A stretch of 25,760 nt of DNA from a virus: IMG/VR virus record IMGVR_UViG_3300042335_000105, positions 1 to 25,760 of that record; one strand, given 5' to 3'. Positions 16,501-23,726 of this stretch are shown one piece after another; position 1 is the stretch's first letter; every line of letters begins with the position of its first letter. The position numbers and the translations under genes are program-made. A model generated the notes under the pieces. It was not told the origin of the DNA. It saw only the letters and a program-made list of their open reading frames with translations, and made no database searches.

Positions 16501-16776
16501 CTAAACTCTCTACAAAGCGCTGTTAATAGCTTAATAGTAGAGGGTACATCTTCTTACAAAATATCGCCACCTTCTGATCCTAGCATCCCAACATCTGGTA
16601 ATATGATTGTGCGTAATACAAGCTGGCAAGATATAGGTAATGCGACTCTAGTAAATAGAGATAAAGCGTTAACTATAAATGCTGGAGACTACGTAGTAGC
16701 TATTAGAGTAAATAATGAATATAGACCATTGTGGGTCAGTAATCAAAATCTTTCATGCTCTCATTGCAATAACTGA
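13555..16776 (+). CDS. Long fibre protein with 17-residue repeats, 1073 aa
   Basis: The N-terminus (about 10-45) shares the segment ISPHDIRHNLLDIIDS with the fibre at 20351, a likely anchoring domain. Residues about 80-158 and 751-846 are blocks of a 17-residue repeat of the form N-x-A-I/V-G, like the beta-roll heads of trimeric adhesins (YadA). Between them are segments typical of phage fibres, such as SSWKHGYFDNITVSGIATF (about 284-302), and a variable Ser/Asn/Thr-rich region. A predicted short coiled coil (about 970-1000, LTSGLNNTNNALNSLQSAVN) precedes the C-terminus, which ends in a CSHCNN cysteine pair. It is likely a trimeric adhesive fibre. It starts one base after the preceding stop. 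Confidence 0.8.
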   Translation: MILSKLKLVENILNEISDNSTGQISPHDIRHNLLDIIDSVHLLLNEQNVNSLNFATPATRNTKAGDLTLENLNLNNYTSVDNSAFGYSALKASYQTARNTAVGSNALSCNVYGNDNAAIGYSALGGNSTGFANVGLGNYVLSNNKVGNFNIAIGHAAGYYADRSTCNKLFIASHPVDGEYICNNPLGSGLTPLVYGDLELNQFGINVTNLDSSGTLQVGGNITPSSGSAHNIGSADYIWNILYSNSVNFGSGLYLTRNNTDIATNINLIPDSPLCTLGNQSSSWKHGYFDNITVSGIATFNRFNAYEHCEYFCKTIHLASSGTVTVIDGGGANSLYDYAYQSNLVYSCPLLTDEEMSGAGIVASTSGIGYRRDYNFIFAPPSDNNIPCDSNGYATSAWSSNISIVLDSSVYLKTNRIVSHDQNCHGVFFDNGNTFVGRKNILDANPSSINGRLAGVGNINFVGNSGVLTDYVSTIGAMESGVSVSTRMLTGIKKRVKDPTNDNKDNLTGFEIKFIDTALQNLSMPSDRLVLGSYNNSSRMFNTAVLMKDGNQGIFGINNLGVLSENIVPKTALDIRTTGNAIIRSTAENQSNTISALQLFGQQSCEYNGFEAAYLNMSGVADLSIFKDSGKQVFFRLYNNNSVGLFTSSGTSNAMLTIGDNFRNTAAISIKEHSSTPSTTSTYGKLYVKPKIASLQAQTVNLLDGSGNIHDLVVNKYDVNDGRALYTDSYENTFGGLLSPTNRVNITSTTVGNTAIGYKSLTAITSGDYNIAIGANSASGISSGSRNIVIGALSARQITAGHNNIVIGDSTFNNTNGAVSHNIIIGNSGVGSGISSNYNLLIGSNRNSILLHGILGPTNNDKHLYMPSGGKLSIYDNTNADGLSFRANTIEVQDFSGNNYPDNTLSFKFTGNQSADLLVLKHSTAPLNKIGNYNSISNTRPNAELKGDLKLLGAIRFSDNTSLESASQIDTLTSGLNNTNNALNSLQSAVNSLIVEGTSSYKISPPSDPSIPTSGNMIVRNTSWQDIGNATLVNRDKALTINAGDYVVAIRVNNEYRPLWVSNQNLSCSHCNN
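13798..14028 (+). repeat. Protein-level 17-residue repeat block 1 (51-bp period)
   Basis: Five repeats encoded in the 1073-residue fibre place the Gly of A-x-G at residues 86, 103, 120, 137 and 154, exactly 17 apart. Examples are DNSAFGYSAL, NTAVGSNAL, NAAIGYSAL and NIAIGHAAG. The DNA is diverged, so this is an old protein repeat rather than a recent DNA duplication. Confidence 0.85.
15805..16092 (+). repeat. Protein-level 17-residue repeat block 2 (51-bp period)
   Basis: Six repeats place the conserved Gly at about residues 757, 774, 791, 808, 826 and 843, spacing 17, 17, 17, 18, 17. Examples are GNTAIGYKSL, YNIAIGANSA, RNIVIGALSA, NNIVIGDST and HNIIIGNSG. Same period and motif as block 1, about 600 residues downstream. 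Confidence 0.85.
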
Positions 16777-16787
16777 GGACTTATGTT

Positions 16788-19031
16788 ATGCCACAAGTCC
16801 AAACGGATTATGTAAAACCTTGTGATCCATTTATTGATTTTACAACATCAACATCGTCCACAACAACGTTGCCCCCAACGCTAGAATACTTTTCTTTACC
16901 AATAAGCGGCGTTCAGTGTCCATATGATCCATGTATATGTGGATCACTCTTCATTCCGGCTGGGAAAAACTATAATCCTAGCGGAAGTTATATAAGTATT
17001 AATAATACGTCATACTCTTTGGTCAATAACTCAAATTCTTTTTTAGAAAAAGAGCAACTATTCGTAGCTACAACTCAAAAACTAGTACCATCAGAATCTA
17101 GCAATTTAACAGCAGCAAATATTGATATATATCTAGGATCAAGCATTAATTTGATCAATGTTGTACAAGTTATCATAAAAATTAGAGAAACTAAAAAAAT
17201 TATCGGTCAAGTTATTGTTGGATCATTTGATTCTTTAACAAATCTAGATCGATTATCAGTTCCTCTTATAGATACTTTTAATTTGTCTAACCTAACATTA
17301 CAATGTGAAATTTCTAGTTTGTGCAAAAATTCTAAAGCAATATGCTGTGATAGATTACCAAGTTCTGTTACATTAACTAATATAATTAGTAATATATATT
17401 GTACTACCACCACAACGCTTCCGCCGTTTTGTACAAATTTTAATTTACCAGATATATTTTATATGACTATTAAAGGTTATGGCTTATTGGGTGGTCAGGA
17501 AGACTATAATCTTGTTCAGCGCACTGGTAATACGTGGTATACCAGCGGATCTTTTCCGTGCGGAGCTAATTATTATATTAGTATGACCTGTAATCCTACC
17601 TTGCAGTTGTTTACTTATGATGGATATATAGATTGCTGCGAAGAATCCACCAAAGTTATTATATCCCCCACACAAACTCCATATCTATATCCAAACGGGA
17701 TTACACCACCTATACTATCTTATAGCGATTGTTTTTGTGATTTAAGATGTTCTACGACCACATCAACTTCCACAACTACTACAGATTTTCCAACAACCAC
17801 AACAACTCCACCACCAATCCCGTGTGAAGAAACAACAAGTTTCACCATAAACGGTTATGCGTTTTATAGATATAGTGCTGGGACAGTTGATATCCCTGGT
17901 ATTGGCCCGTTAAACATACCTTGTTATGGTGGCCATGTTTGTAATGGAACTAATTTTATTCCACAAATTATTACTCCACGCAAAACCTTTACCGCTTCAC
18001 AAATTTCATTAAATAATTCTCCCGGAGGAGGCAATAGAAGTCAAACATTTAGTTTCTTTATAGATGATGCATCACTATTATCTAACGGAGCGTCTGTTAG
18101 TTTGAAGTGCGCAGATAGTAGTTGTCATAACGGTGTAACATTTGTTGTATTAACAGTAGATATAAATGGACAAACGGTACTACTATTTAATAGTTGCATA
18201 TTACCAAACTCGTTAGATAATTTAAATTTCGAATGCATAGACTGCTGTGATTGGGATGGGGATGGTACGCTACAATTTAATAATATATGTGACGGACTTA
18301 CTAAGTCGGCACAGTTCTATAAAATTGCTGATAATTTATGGGAATGCGATGTTGATATTGATTGCGGTGATCGTATAAACATGATTATAAAATGTAATTC
18401 GGATATCAAGTTTGATCCAGAAGCAACAAATTTAGATCTATTATGTAAACAAAAATGGGAGCTTGTTAATTTTAGTTTTCCGTGCGCAGTTAATCCAAGG
18501 TGGACGGGAAATCTATTAAGTTTATGTGATTGTGATAAACCTCCAATATTTGAACTTACGGCTGACAGTGTAATTAATTGCAATTGTTGCGACGATGGGT
18601 ATCATTATGCAATAATGATTTGTAATAGTAATAGCGCCAGAGATGACAACTTTGATATTACGCTTAATAACACAGTTGTACATAACTTGAATTTATCTGC
18701 CGAAGGAGTTCTTAACGGATGTTTTCTAAGAACTCATCCACTCATTACTAGCGCAGATATCTGTGATCTTTACTCTGGCACTTTTTGTATGTGCGTCACA
18801 AGTCAATATATGTTTATAGGTGATATTGATCGTGATCTCTTTTTATCCGGCAATAATAGCCTAGATATGATTAATGCTGGAGCAAACCTTAATGGAAATT
18901 ATGGATTAGTAGGCGTTTGGAAATTTCAAATAGTAAATAATACCATTATTTCTACTACCAGTTTACTTAATAGTGAGTATAACGGTGGGAATGGTGTATC
19001 TTTCAATTACACATTTAACAATCCAGAATAA
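16788..19031 (+). CDS. Thr-rich, Cys-rich multidomain virion protein, 747 aa
   Basis: Beta-rich domains are separated by mucin-like threonine linkers at about 19-31 (TTSTSSTTTLPPT), 205-213 (CTTTTTLPP) and 321-345 (Thr/Ser/Pro run). I count about 42 cysteines, many in pairs (CC at 186, 283, 486, 600). A domain is duplicated: NTWYTSGSFPCGANYYISM (249-267) followed by TCN, and NLWECDVDIDCGDRINMI (516-533) followed by IKCN, with identical spacing W-x7-CG and C-x9-CN. No signal peptide or membrane helix is seen. No named family is recognised. Position between a long fibre and a discoidin protein, plus a similar Thr linker in the next gene, suggests a receptor-binding appendage. GAGGA precedes the start. 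Confidence 0.7.
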   Translation: MPQVQTDYVKPCDPFIDFTTSTSSTTTLPPTLEYFSLPISGVQCPYDPCICGSLFIPAGKNYNPSGSYISINNTSYSLVNNSNSFLEKEQLFVATTQKLVPSESSNLTAANIDIYLGSSINLINVVQVIIKIRETKKIIGQVIVGSFDSLTNLDRLSVPLIDTFNLSNLTLQCEISSLCKNSKAICCDRLPSSVTLTNIISNIYCTTTTTLPPFCTNFNLPDIFYMTIKGYGLLGGQEDYNLVQRTGNTWYTSGSFPCGANYYISMTCNPTLQLFTYDGYIDCCEESTKVIISPTQTPYLYPNGITPPILSYSDCFCDLRCSTTTSTSTTTTDFPTTTTTPPPIPCEETTSFTINGYAFYRYSAGTVDIPGIGPLNIPCYGGHVCNGTNFIPQIITPRKTFTASQISLNNSPGGGNRSQTFSFFIDDASLLSNGASVSLKCADSSCHNGVTFVVLTVDINGQTVLLFNSCILPNSLDNLNFECIDCCDWDGDGTLQFNNICDGLTKSAQFYKIADNLWECDVDIDCGDRINMIIKCNSDIKFDPEATNLDLLCKQKWELVNFSFPCAVNPRWTGNLLSLCDCDKPPIFELTADSVINCNCCDDGYHYAIMICNSNSARDDNFDITLNNTVVHNLNLSAEGVLNGCFLRTHPLITSADICDLYSGTFCMCVTSQYMFIGDIDRDLFLSGNNSLDMINAGANLNGNYGLVGVWKFQIVNNTIISTTSLLNSEYNGGNGVSFNYTFNNPE

Positions 19032-19032
19032 T

Positions 19033-19770
19033 ATGCTAAAAGTAGCAGATATTAATATCTCTGAAGACAACTGTGGACTCTATGTAATTAAATTATATGG
19101 AAATGATGCAATATATTTTCAAGTAATAGATAAATCGCTTTATTTTCTTTTAACAGAACCTAATATATGTAAAAATTTATATAAAGTCACTATTTCGGTA
19201 GAAGATTTAGCCGGACGATTTACTCCAAAAGTAACATCTTACTCATTAAATACATATAATTGTATATGTACGTCCACAACTACTAGTACCACCCCATCTC
19301 CTACAACTACTAGCACATCCACTACCATCGCCCCGTTTGTATATCCTAGTAATATAGTGTCTACTAATGCTATATATACCCAGTCTTCAGTTTGGTCAGA
19401 AAATACTTTTGCTACCGCACTAGGCATGAACAATCAAATAGCGTCAGAAAGTTTTCAAACCGGAACAAATCTCGGAACATCTGAGTGGATTAAAATGGAA
19501 TTAAATGCAATATATAATATTAAAAATATTGTTGTGGGATGTGATTTCAATAATACTTTACGTTTTGGCTGGGGTAAATCATATACAGAAAACTTACTAA
19601 TTCAGTATTCTCTAGATAATTTTACGTGGGTTAATGCTGCAAATACCGGTATTTTTATTACCCCCATGAAAGTATATCCTGTTAATTTTAATGCAAGATA
19701 TATTAGATTAACTAATTCTAATAAAGGTAACACATGGATGGCGGCTACAGAGTTTGCTGCTGGGATATAG
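19033..19770 (+). CDS. Appendage protein with C-terminal F5/8 type C (discoidin) domain
   Basis: The ATG at 19033 lies one base after the preceding stop and is preferred over an in-frame GTG at 18973 inside the upstream gene. The 245-residue protein has a beta-rich N-terminus (1-78; YKVTISVEDLAGRF resembles cadherin-like strands), a Thr/Ser/Pro linker (80-100) and a C-terminal discoidin-like domain (104-245): EWIKMELNAIYNIKNIVV (151-168), LLIQYSLDNFTWVNA (188-202) and ARYIRLTNSN (221-230) follow the F5/8 type C order. Such domains bind sugars or lipids on cell surfaces, so this is a candidate host-receptor binding module. The linker resembles those in the preceding protein, with which it is probably cotranslated. 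Confidence 0.78.
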   Translation: MLKVADINISEDNCGLYVIKLYGNDAIYFQVIDKSLYFLLTEPNICKNLYKVTISVEDLAGRFTPKVTSYSLNTYNCICTSTTTSTTPSPTTTSTSTTIAPFVYPSNIVSTNAIYTQSSVWSENTFATALGMNNQIASESFQTGTNLGTSEWIKMELNAIYNIKNIVVGCDFNNTLRFGWGKSYTENLLIQYSLDNFTWVNAANTGIFITPMKVYPVNFNARYIRLTNSNKGNTWMAATEFAAGI

Positions 19771-19781
19771 TGTATTTTTTA

Positions 19782-19792
19782 GTGTATAAATA
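19782..19792 (+). promoter_or_regulatory. Late promoter with exact TATAAATA core
   Basis: GTGTATAAATA in the 61-base gap includes TATAAATA (19785-19792), identical to the T4 late promoter consensus octamer, preceded by a T run. A start near 19799 would give a leader of about 33 bases to the ATG at 19832. Two further GTGTA copies flank it (19770 and 19804). The same octamer also occurs by chance inside coding sequence at 19898 and 25288, so intergenic position and the GTG prefix carry the argument. Confidence 0.6.
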
Positions 19793-19831
19793 TATGTAAT
19801 TTCGTGTAATTTCTATTCATAGGAATATTCT

Positions 19832-20338
19832 ATGCTGTGGCAAGAACATACTAATATAATGGTTCGTCATTTAATCAATGATATGGACTTTAACAACTAT
19901 AAATATTCCGACGATAGAATCAATTCTACCGTTGCAGTAGCCGCACAATTGGTTGTTTTGGAGCTTGATTTCAACGCTTCTTATTCCGTGGACGTTGCAT
20001 CTCAAGTTATAACACCAGATCCAACATCAGATAACGCTTTCACAAATTTAGTGGTTATGAGAGCTTCCGTAATTATTGTCGGGGGTGAAGTCAAAACAGA
20101 AGCATCAAATGCTATATCTATCAAAGACGGTCCTTCTGCTATAGATTTACGCGGAGTCTCTTCAACCCTATTAGCTCTTTACAAAGATTTATCAGACAAA
20201 TACGATAGTCTCGCCCAAAGTTATGGATATACAGGTGGCGTCGGTAAAGCTATACTTGGTCCATATTCACCCGGTAGCGACTATGTAACACGAACAAATA
20301 ATGATTATAATTTTAGAGGCAACTATTTTAGGTACTAA
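19832..20338 (+). CDS. Putative head-tail adaptor protein
   Basis: This 168-residue mostly helical protein has RHLINDMDFNNYKYSDDRIN (12-31), a helix VAVAAQLVVLELDF, DNAFTNLVVMRASVIIVGGE (67-86), the segment ISIKDGPSAIDLRG and a helix LLALYKDLSDKYDSLAQSY, and ends in a Gly/Tyr-rich tail. A short helical bundle with a 'YSDDRI..' start and a 'GP(S/A)' turn resembles head-tail connector (adaptor) proteins that dock under the portal. TAGGAAT lies before the ATG. It is the first gene after the TATAAATA element. The call rests on general fold and gene company; the position after fibre genes is unusual. Confidence 0.5.
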   Translation: MLWQEHTNIMVRHLINDMDFNNYKYSDDRINSTVAVAAQLVVLELDFNASYSVDVASQVITPDPTSDNAFTNLVVMRASVIIVGGEVKTEASNAISIKDGPSAIDLRGVSSTLLALYKDLSDKYDSLAQSYGYTGGVGKAILGPYSPGSDYVTRTNNDYNFRGNYFRY

Positions 20339-20350
20339 TGGAGGAAATCA

Positions 20351-21298
20351 ATGGCTATTTTACCAACAGGTCAGTTAAGAGCTAACATATCATCAGAACT
20401 AGCAGATAATAATGCTGGCCTCATTTCTGCTTATGATGTTAGACATAACATGGAGGATATTGTAGACTCCATTAATCAAATTGTTGCTAGCGGCGATTTT
20501 GATGTAAGCACACCATTTACCGGTAGCAATGTTAGAGCTAAAATTATTAATAATCAATATGGAGCTTTTATAGCTGAATCTGGCGTAGTTTTTCCATATG
20601 GATCAAATAATGGTAGACAATTAGAAGCATATCCCGGAGCATCCGGCGTTCAGCACAATCAATTAGCCGGATTGACTGTTGGAGATCCACATATTCAATA
20701 TATGCCATTAACTGGAACTAGGGTCATGTCAGACAACCTAGGTCTAGGCAATAATTGGATTAATGCTAGTGGTAATTCTGATATTGTGAATAGCGATGGA
20801 AGAGGTTTACAGTTTCAAACATTGTCTAATACTGCTGAAAATATCAGAGTTGGAACAGCAACAAAATTTGTATTTAATACCGATAATTCTACTTTAGCTA
20901 CATCAAAAGGTGTAGCCAAGGCTTGGATTAGTTTTGATGCTAGCGGCGTAAATAATGCTCCAGAAGTAAAAGATTCTTATAACATTAAAGAATTGCAGAA
21001 GCTAGATGTTGGTAAGTTTAAGATTATTTTTAATTCTGGCGTGTTAAAAAACAATAACTATGTTGCTATAGGTACTAGTAATTCACGCAGCACATCAAAT
21101 AGTCAAGAAGACTTTGATCTTAATACTGTTGGTATAGTCTCAAGAGTTGGAGACGATGCTACTATGCTAAGAAGCTTAACTTTTTGCATTCTTAACGATG
21201 GCAATCAATTTATTGATGCTGCCATTAATGATTTAGTAGTTTTTGGATTAGGAGCAAATGAATCCAGTGGCGTTCCGCCCACGGTAACTGTCCTATAA
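20351..21298 (+). CDS. Tail fibre protein with shared N-terminal anchor
   Basis: The 315-residue protein begins with an anchor segment (10-45) containing ELADNNAGLISAYDVRHN and EDIVDSI, closely similar to the start of the long fibre at 13555. It then has the fibre-type motif GVQHNQLAGLTVGDPHIQYM (about 98-117), common in phage shaft proteins, and a beta-rich C-terminal domain (from about 190) with FKIIFNSGVLKNNNYVAIG and SRVGDDATMLRSLTFCILN, which looks like a knob or receptor-binding tip. GGAGG precedes the start. It probably attaches to the same site on the particle as the long fibre. Confidence 0.75.
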   Translation: MAILPTGQLRANISSELADNNAGLISAYDVRHNMEDIVDSINQIVASGDFDVSTPFTGSNVRAKIINNQYGAFIAESGVVFPYGSNNGRQLEAYPGASGVQHNQLAGLTVGDPHIQYMPLTGTRVMSDNLGLGNNWINASGNSDIVNSDGRGLQFQTLSNTAENIRVGTATKFVFNTDNSTLATSKGVAKAWISFDASGVNNAPEVKDSYNIKELQKLDVGKFKIIFNSGVLKNNNYVAIGTSNSRSTSNSQEDFDLNTVGIVSRVGDDATMLRSLTFCILNDGNQFIDAAINDLVVFGLGANESSGVPPTVTVL

Positions 21299-21312
21299 TA
21301 TAGGAGTTAAGA

Positions 21313-23226
21313 ATGTCAGATAATACTATACGTTTAGCAGATAGAATAAAAGAAATCAGTTATACTATGGGTACTGGCAACATGGCGCTTGCTGGTGCCG
21401 TTGCTGGATTTTCATCTTTTGCATCAAAGTTCAATAACAACGATGCTGTATTTTATGCTATAACAGATGGATCAACCTACGAAGTAGGTTCTGGCGTTTT
21501 TCTTTCATCGCCATATAGCCAAATAGTTAGATTTCCAATTGTTAGTAGCAGTAGCAATAACAGGGTTAATTTTGCTGAAGGTATAAAAGAAGTTTATGTT
21601 ACATATCCAGCCACGCACGCTGTTTATACAGGCTCTGGAGTTGGGAATCTTAATACTCCGGAAACAAATAATATAGCAGTTTGGGCTTCACCAAATGTTT
21701 TAGACTCTACTAGTAATTTAACTTGGAATAAAGAGTTTAATCGTTTAGGTGTTAATCACAATGCTCCAGATTATGGTATTCATGTTGGCGGCGTTGGCGC
21801 AGAATCTATTGTTAAAGCCTCTGGATTTTTAGTCGGCTCTTCTGGTATTTACTTTCAACCATACGGTTCGTATTCCGGTGGTTTACAACTAACTCATCAT
21901 GAAAAGAATCAATTAGATCAATATGCATTAAGTCAAGGCTTGATTGGACAATTAACTGGAACCAGTGCTGTATTTGATTTGAGCGGTGTTGCTAATCAAT
22001 ACTTCTTATTTAAGAAACAAACTGCTGGACTCGTATTTGCGGGACCAGCTAGTGGATGTACTCCACCCTGTTCACCAGCATATCCTTCATTTAGACAGTT
22101 GACTATTGACGATGTGCCAGCTATTACGCAGGTGTCTGGTATATTAAATAACAAAATTTTTACGATGACAGCAGCTTCTAATTCAACTACATTAGCTGTA
22201 TCTGGCATTCTTAACAATAAGATTAATGCAGTATCTGGATTATTTAATAATTTTGCTAATACATTAAATGGTGATCGCGGAGATGTGTTAGTAACTAATA
22301 GTGGAACTCTTTGGACAATAGATACAAATGCCGTTACTAATGCAAAGATTGCAGATTCGGCCATTACAGCTAATAAGTTATCTTATACCAATTCTCATAT
22401 AGCTTGTGGAAGATTAACTCTAGAGAGTAATAATCCCGTAAGCATGGGAGATCAAAGTGCTAAATCAGTAGTGTATTATACGCCCCATACAGGGTCAGTT
22501 ATTTCTCTATATAATACATCAACCGGCAAATGGGATACTATCAACTTTATCCAAACTTCTATAACACTATCCGGTCTTATCTCTGATAGAAATTATGATA
22601 TTTTTGGGTATAACAACGCTGGTACTTTAACATTAGAACTTAATGTATGGACTAATGACACCACTAGAAGTATTTCTATAGTAACTCAGGATGGAGTATA
22701 TTGCAAGTCTGGCGATTTAAGTAGAAGATATTTAGGAACTATAAGAACCACAAGCTCAAATACAACAGCAGACACATTATCCCAAAGATTAGTTTGGAAT
22801 ATGAGCAATCGCGTTAGACGTAAAGTATTTAATCCAACAGCCGCTGGACCTTGGACATATTCAACATCAACTTGGAGAGCATTAAATAATACTCAGACCA
22901 AGATTGATATAGTGTGTGGTCTTTCTTCTTTAATAGAAGTAACCGGAGGTATTTTATACGCTGCGCCCCAATCTGCCGCAACAGTATCCTATTATTTAGG
23001 TGTTGCAAAAAATGGATCCAATACCCCCCTTACTGGAACCAGACATCAAAGTTATAATGACGCAGTACAGGTACAGTTAATTGCTAATTTATTAGACCAT
23101 ACAACTATTGGATATCAAGCTTATTATCCAGTAGAGTATGCTGTTACAACAACAACAATAGCCACGCTCTATGGCGGCAATAATAACTCATATTTTGGTG
23201 GAATTTATGGAACTTGGGAGTGCTAA
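21313..23226 (+). CDS. Tail fibre protein, 637 aa
   Basis: The N-terminal domain (about 7-110) has DRIKEISYTMGTGNMALAGA and VNFAEGIKEVYVTYPA, a beta domain widespread at the start of phage appendage proteins. The middle shows repeated VSGILNNKI/AVSGLFNN segments (about 275-315), probably a trimeric shaft, then a Gly/Thr stretch ending in TNAKIADSAITANKLSY (about 341-357), typical of fibre shafts. The C-terminal part has RRKVFNPTAAGPWTYSTSTW followed by a beta-rich end with YYPVEYA. It likely carries the receptor-binding tip. CTPPCSP near 249 adds two cysteines. AGGAG precedes the ATG. Confidence 0.78.
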   Translation: MSDNTIRLADRIKEISYTMGTGNMALAGAVAGFSSFASKFNNNDAVFYAITDGSTYEVGSGVFLSSPYSQIVRFPIVSSSSNNRVNFAEGIKEVYVTYPATHAVYTGSGVGNLNTPETNNIAVWASPNVLDSTSNLTWNKEFNRLGVNHNAPDYGIHVGGVGAESIVKASGFLVGSSGIYFQPYGSYSGGLQLTHHEKNQLDQYALSQGLIGQLTGTSAVFDLSGVANQYFLFKKQTAGLVFAGPASGCTPPCSPAYPSFRQLTIDDVPAITQVSGILNNKIFTMTAASNSTTLAVSGILNNKINAVSGLFNNFANTLNGDRGDVLVTNSGTLWTIDTNAVTNAKIADSAITANKLSYTNSHIACGRLTLESNNPVSMGDQSAKSVVYYTPHTGSVISLYNTSTGKWDTINFIQTSITLSGLISDRNYDIFGYNNAGTLTLELNVWTNDTTRSISIVTQDGVYCKSGDLSRRYLGTIRTTSSNTTADTLSQRLVWNMSNRVRRKVFNPTAAGPWTYSTSTWRALNNTQTKIDIVCGLSSLIEVTGGILYAAPQSAATVSYYLGVAKNGSNTPLTGTRHQSYNDAVQVQLIANLLDHTTIGYQAYYPVEYAVTTTTIATLYGGNNNSYFGGIYGTWEC

Positions 23227-23227
23227 T

Positions 23228-23725
23228 ATGCTATCAGAATTACATAAAAAAATAAACGATATAGTTCCAATTAATGGGCTATCCACTTTAGAAAATGGTA
23301 GCGTTGTTGTAAACTACATAAACTTACCTACACCAGAGCAAGAAGCCTTAATTAGTAGCCTGTTAAGCAATCTTCCTCTCACAAATGCTAAATTTGAAAA
23401 GTTATCAGAAATTGATAACGAGTGGAAGCAAACAGTACAAAATGGATGGCAAACCCCAAGCGGGTGGAAAATTGGAATGGATACTCAGGATATCACACTA
23501 TTAACTGGATTATTTATGTTAGCCAAAGAAGCCTCTATGTTGGGCATAACAGATCCAGTAACAGTTATTGATTTAGATGGACAACCACATAATTTAACGC
23601 TATCAGAACTTACCACACTTATGTTACAGTATGGTGCTGCTAGAGCCGCACTAAGTACTCAATATGCTAATCGTCGTAATTTAGTAAATTTAGCCACCAC
23701 TATAGAAGAATTGGATAGCATATAA
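23228..23725 (+). CDS. DUF4376-like protein, possible fibre assembly chaperone
   Basis: The ATG at 23228 is chosen over one at 23171 because GGGAG lies nine bases upstream and it begins one base after the fibre stop. The 165-residue, mainly helical protein has LPTPEQEALISSLLSN (33-48) and a C-terminal domain (about 60-150) with SGWKIGMDTQDITLLTGLFM and DLDGQPHNLTLSELTTLM. This follows the pattern of DUF4376: 'small aromatic strand, helix that counts Ala, D-G-x-x-x-x-LT, helix'. Such domains are found in fibre proteins and fibre-assembly proteins of phages, and the gene lies right after a fibre. Chaperone role is inferred. Confidence 0.6.
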   Translation: MLSELHKKINDIVPINGLSTLENGSVVVNYINLPTPEQEALISSLLSNLPLTNAKFEKLSEIDNEWKQTVQNGWQTPSGWKIGMDTQDITLLTGLFMLAKEASMLGITDPVTVIDLDGQPHNLTLSELTTLMLQYGAARAALSTQYANRRNLVNLATTIEELDSI

Positions 23726-23726
23726 T

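Noticed and set aside
18973-19062. Possible frameshift joining the Thr/Cys-rich protein and the discoidin protein
   Set aside because: The upstream gene ends cleanly and an ATG lies one base after its stop; there is no slippery sequence, and both products look complete as separate chains.
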